Of a stretch of 64,000 nt of DNA, positions 62,813 to 64,000 are shown one piece after another. Each line of letters starts with the position of its first letter. Positions within the stretch are counted from its first letter, which is position 1. The DNA comes from Rhodopseudomonas palustris. GTDB taxonomy: Bacteria; Pseudomonadota; Alphaproteobacteria; Rhizobiales; Xanthobacteraceae. Both the position numbers and the translations under genes were made by a program. The notes beneath the pieces are model-generated. The model saw nothing but the letters and a program-made list of their open reading frames with translations. It did no database searches and had not been told where the DNA came from. The DNA is taken from the NCBI RefSeq assembly GCF_034479375.1, contig NZ_CP140155.1:4812501-4876500 (forward strand), read 5' to 3'.

Positions 62813-63760
62813 ATGAAGGCCAGATTTTTGGGTTTTGCCGCGGTTGCGGCCGTGTTCGTCTCGGCGCCGCAGGCTCACGCCCAGCAATTCGTCAACGTGC
62901 TGACCGGCGGAACGTCGGGCGTGTACTATCCCCTCGGCGTCGCGATCGCGAAGATCTACGGCGACAAGATTCCGAACGTGAAGTCGCAGGTGCAGGCCAC
63001 CAAGGCGTCGGTCGAGAACCTGAACCTGTTGCAGCAGGGCCGCGGCGAGATCGCCTTCACGCTGGGCGACTCGCTGAAAGCCGCATGGGACGGCGACCCC
63101 GAAGCCGGCTTCAAGGCCAAGCTCGACAAGCTGCGGGTGATCGGCGCGATCTATCCGAACTACATCCAGATCGTCGCCACGGCGGATTCCGGCATCAAGA
63201 CGCTCGGCGATCTCAAGGGCAAGAGCCTGTCGGTCGGCGCGCCGAAATCCGGCACCGAGCTGAATTCGCGCGCGATCCTCAAGGCCGCCGGCATGGACTA
63301 CAAGGACATGGGCAAGATCGAGTATCTGCCCTTCGCCGAATCCGTCGACCTGATGAAGAACCGCCAGCTCGCCGCCACGCTGCAATCCGCCGGGCTCGGC
63401 GTCGCCTCGCTGAAGGATCTCAGCAACTCCTCCGAGATCAACGTCGTCTCGGTGCCGAAGGAGGTGGTCGACAAGATCGGCTCGCCGTTCGTCGCCGAAA
63501 CGATCCCGGCCGGCACCTACAAGGGCCAGGACAAGGACGTCCCGACCGCGGCGGTGATCAACTATCTCGTCACCTCGAGCGCGGTGTCCGACGATCTCGC
63601 CTATCAGATGACCAAGCTGGTCTACGACTCGCTGCCGGAACTCGCCAGCGCCCACGCCGCCGGCAAGGGCATCAAGCTGGAGACCGCCGCGGCAGGCAGC
63701 CCGGTTCCGCTGCATCCCGGCGCGATCAAGTACTTCAAGGAAAAAGGCGTGCTGAAGTAA
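62813..63760 (+). CDS. TAXI-family TRAP transporter substrate-binding protein
   Basis: 315 residues with a signal peptide (MKARFLGFAAVAAVFVSAPQ, cut after AHA near 23). FVNVLTGGTSGVYYPLGVAI is the TAXI signature, followed by VENLNLLQQGRGEIAFTLGD and LKGKSLSVGAPKSGTELNSR. TAXI proteins feed DctQM-type permeases with carboxylates or amino acids by Na+ symport. The next gene, cut by the window end, is placed as that permease. Confidence 0.92.
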   Translation: MKARFLGFAAVAAVFVSAPQAHAQQFVNVLTGGTSGVYYPLGVAIAKIYGDKIPNVKSQVQATKASVENLNLLQQGRGEIAFTLGDSLKAAWDGDPEAGFKAKLDKLRVIGAIYPNYIQIVATADSGIKTLGDLKGKSLSVGAPKSGTELNSRAILKAAGMDYKDMGKIEYLPFAESVDLMKNRQLAATLQSAGLGVASLKDLSNSSEINVVSVPKEVVDKIGSPFVAETIPAGTYKGQDKDVPTAAVINYLVTSSAVSDDLAYQMTKLVYDSLPELASAHAAGKGIKLETAAAGSPVPLHPGAIKYFKEKGVLK

Positions 63761-63787
63761 GCTCGTCGGCAAACATCGCACGATATC

Positions 63788-63861
63788 GTCATGCGCGGGC
63801 TCGACCCGCGCATCCATCATGTTTCGAAAAGATGGATGGCCGGGTCAAGCCCGGCCACGAC
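63788..63861. repeat. Palindromic intergenic repeat (gcgggctcgacccgcgcatccatc type)
   Basis: Two GC-rich hairpins, gcgcgggctcgacccgcgc and ggccgggtcaagcccggcc, are joined by catccatc and gatggatg, which pair across the centre (63812-63838). The element lies 28 bases after the TAXI stop. It resembles common repeats of Bradyrhizobium and Rhodopseudomonas. Confidence 0.8.
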
Positions 63862-63910
63862 GCTGAAATAACGAACCACATAACAGACCACGCGCGGGGG
63901 GCGATCGTCG

Positions 63911-64000
63911 ATGTTGCAGCCTGAGGCTACGGTCGATCACGCGCCCGCGCCGGTCAAAGTCGAGTTCGACAATTTCGAGCACGGCTTTCCGGCCGGGTTC
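63911..64000 (+). CDS. Start of a gene, probably TRAP transporter fused permease (cut by window end)
   Basis: ATG 63911 opens a frame of 30 codons (MLQPEATVDHAPAPVKVEFD) with no stop before the window end, and GGGGGG upstream. It is 150 bases after the TAXI binding protein on the same strand, where the DctM/fused permease gene usually lies. The soluble N-terminus fits a cytoplasmic leader before the first membrane segment. The assignment rests on context. Confidence 0.45.
   Translation, partial: MLQPEATVDHAPAPVKVEFDNFEHGFPAGF

Overview
The window looks like chromosome from a Rhodopseudomonas palustris-type alphaproteobacterium (Nitrobacteraceae/Bradyrhizobiaceae). The evidence is GC-rich codon use, a complete Kelly-Friedrich sox locus with flavocytochrome c genes, DUF3551 and UPF0262 family genes, a hisD-UPF0262-phosphatase-maf-yacG block, and several palindromic intergenic repeats of types I associate with this family. 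No phage, insertion sequence, CRISPR array or rRNA was seen. Assignments come from reading translations and motifs; no database search was run.

Layout. 1-2400: fatty-acid oxidation genes (enoyl-CoA hydratase, cut by the window edge, and a long acyl-CoA dehydrogenase), then tRNA-Gln. 2.9-19.8 kb: sulfur oxidation island. It holds three YeeE/YedE transporters, a secreted DsrE-like protein, the regulator SoxR with a conserved cysteine pair, the redox proteins SoxS/SoxV/SoxW, a secreted HbpS/GlcG-like protein, SoxXA, SoxYZBCD, a small cytochrome c and two FccB-type flavoproteins. SoxYZ carries the sulfur substrate, SoxXA attaches it, SoxB hydrolyses sulfate off, SoxCD oxidises the bound sulfane, SoxV/W/S deliver reductant, and FccAB takes sulfide. 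19.8-25.1 kb: L,D-transpeptidase, DsbA-like and DsbD genes, divergent from a QseB/PmrA-type two-component pair with a matching direct-repeat box between them.

25.3-37.1 kb: an amide-use island. AmiC/AmiR-type sensor and ANTAR antiterminator genes diverge from an operon with an amidase-signature amidase, a formamidase/acetamidase, a five-gene urea/amide-type ABC transporter, an SDR dehydrogenase and, further on, a second amidase. The leader of this operon has a consensus-like promoter followed by a strong intrinsic terminator about 100 bases before the first gene, which is what AmiR-type antitermination needs. 37.2-45.4 kb: tRNA-Thr, small genes, a cNMP-binding/thioredoxin-reductase-like fusion without the CxxC, then murA, DUF2948, hisD, UPF0262 and a low-molecular-weight phosphatase. 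45.4-48.4 kb: a large inverted-repeat element, an AAA ATPase, maf, yacG and tRNA-Phe.

48.4-54.3 kb: bioF-bioD-bioA behind two identical 12-base palindromes, a 49-residue zinc-ribbon gene divergent from a CbbY-like phosphatase across a perfect operator-like palindrome, a hotdog thioesterase and a NUDIX hydrolase. 54.3-64 kb: secreted hypothetical proteins, a degenerate receiver-EAL protein, a Bug/TctC binding protein, a PhoD-type phosphatase, an MFS transporter, and the start of a TAXI-type TRAP transporter operon that runs off the end.
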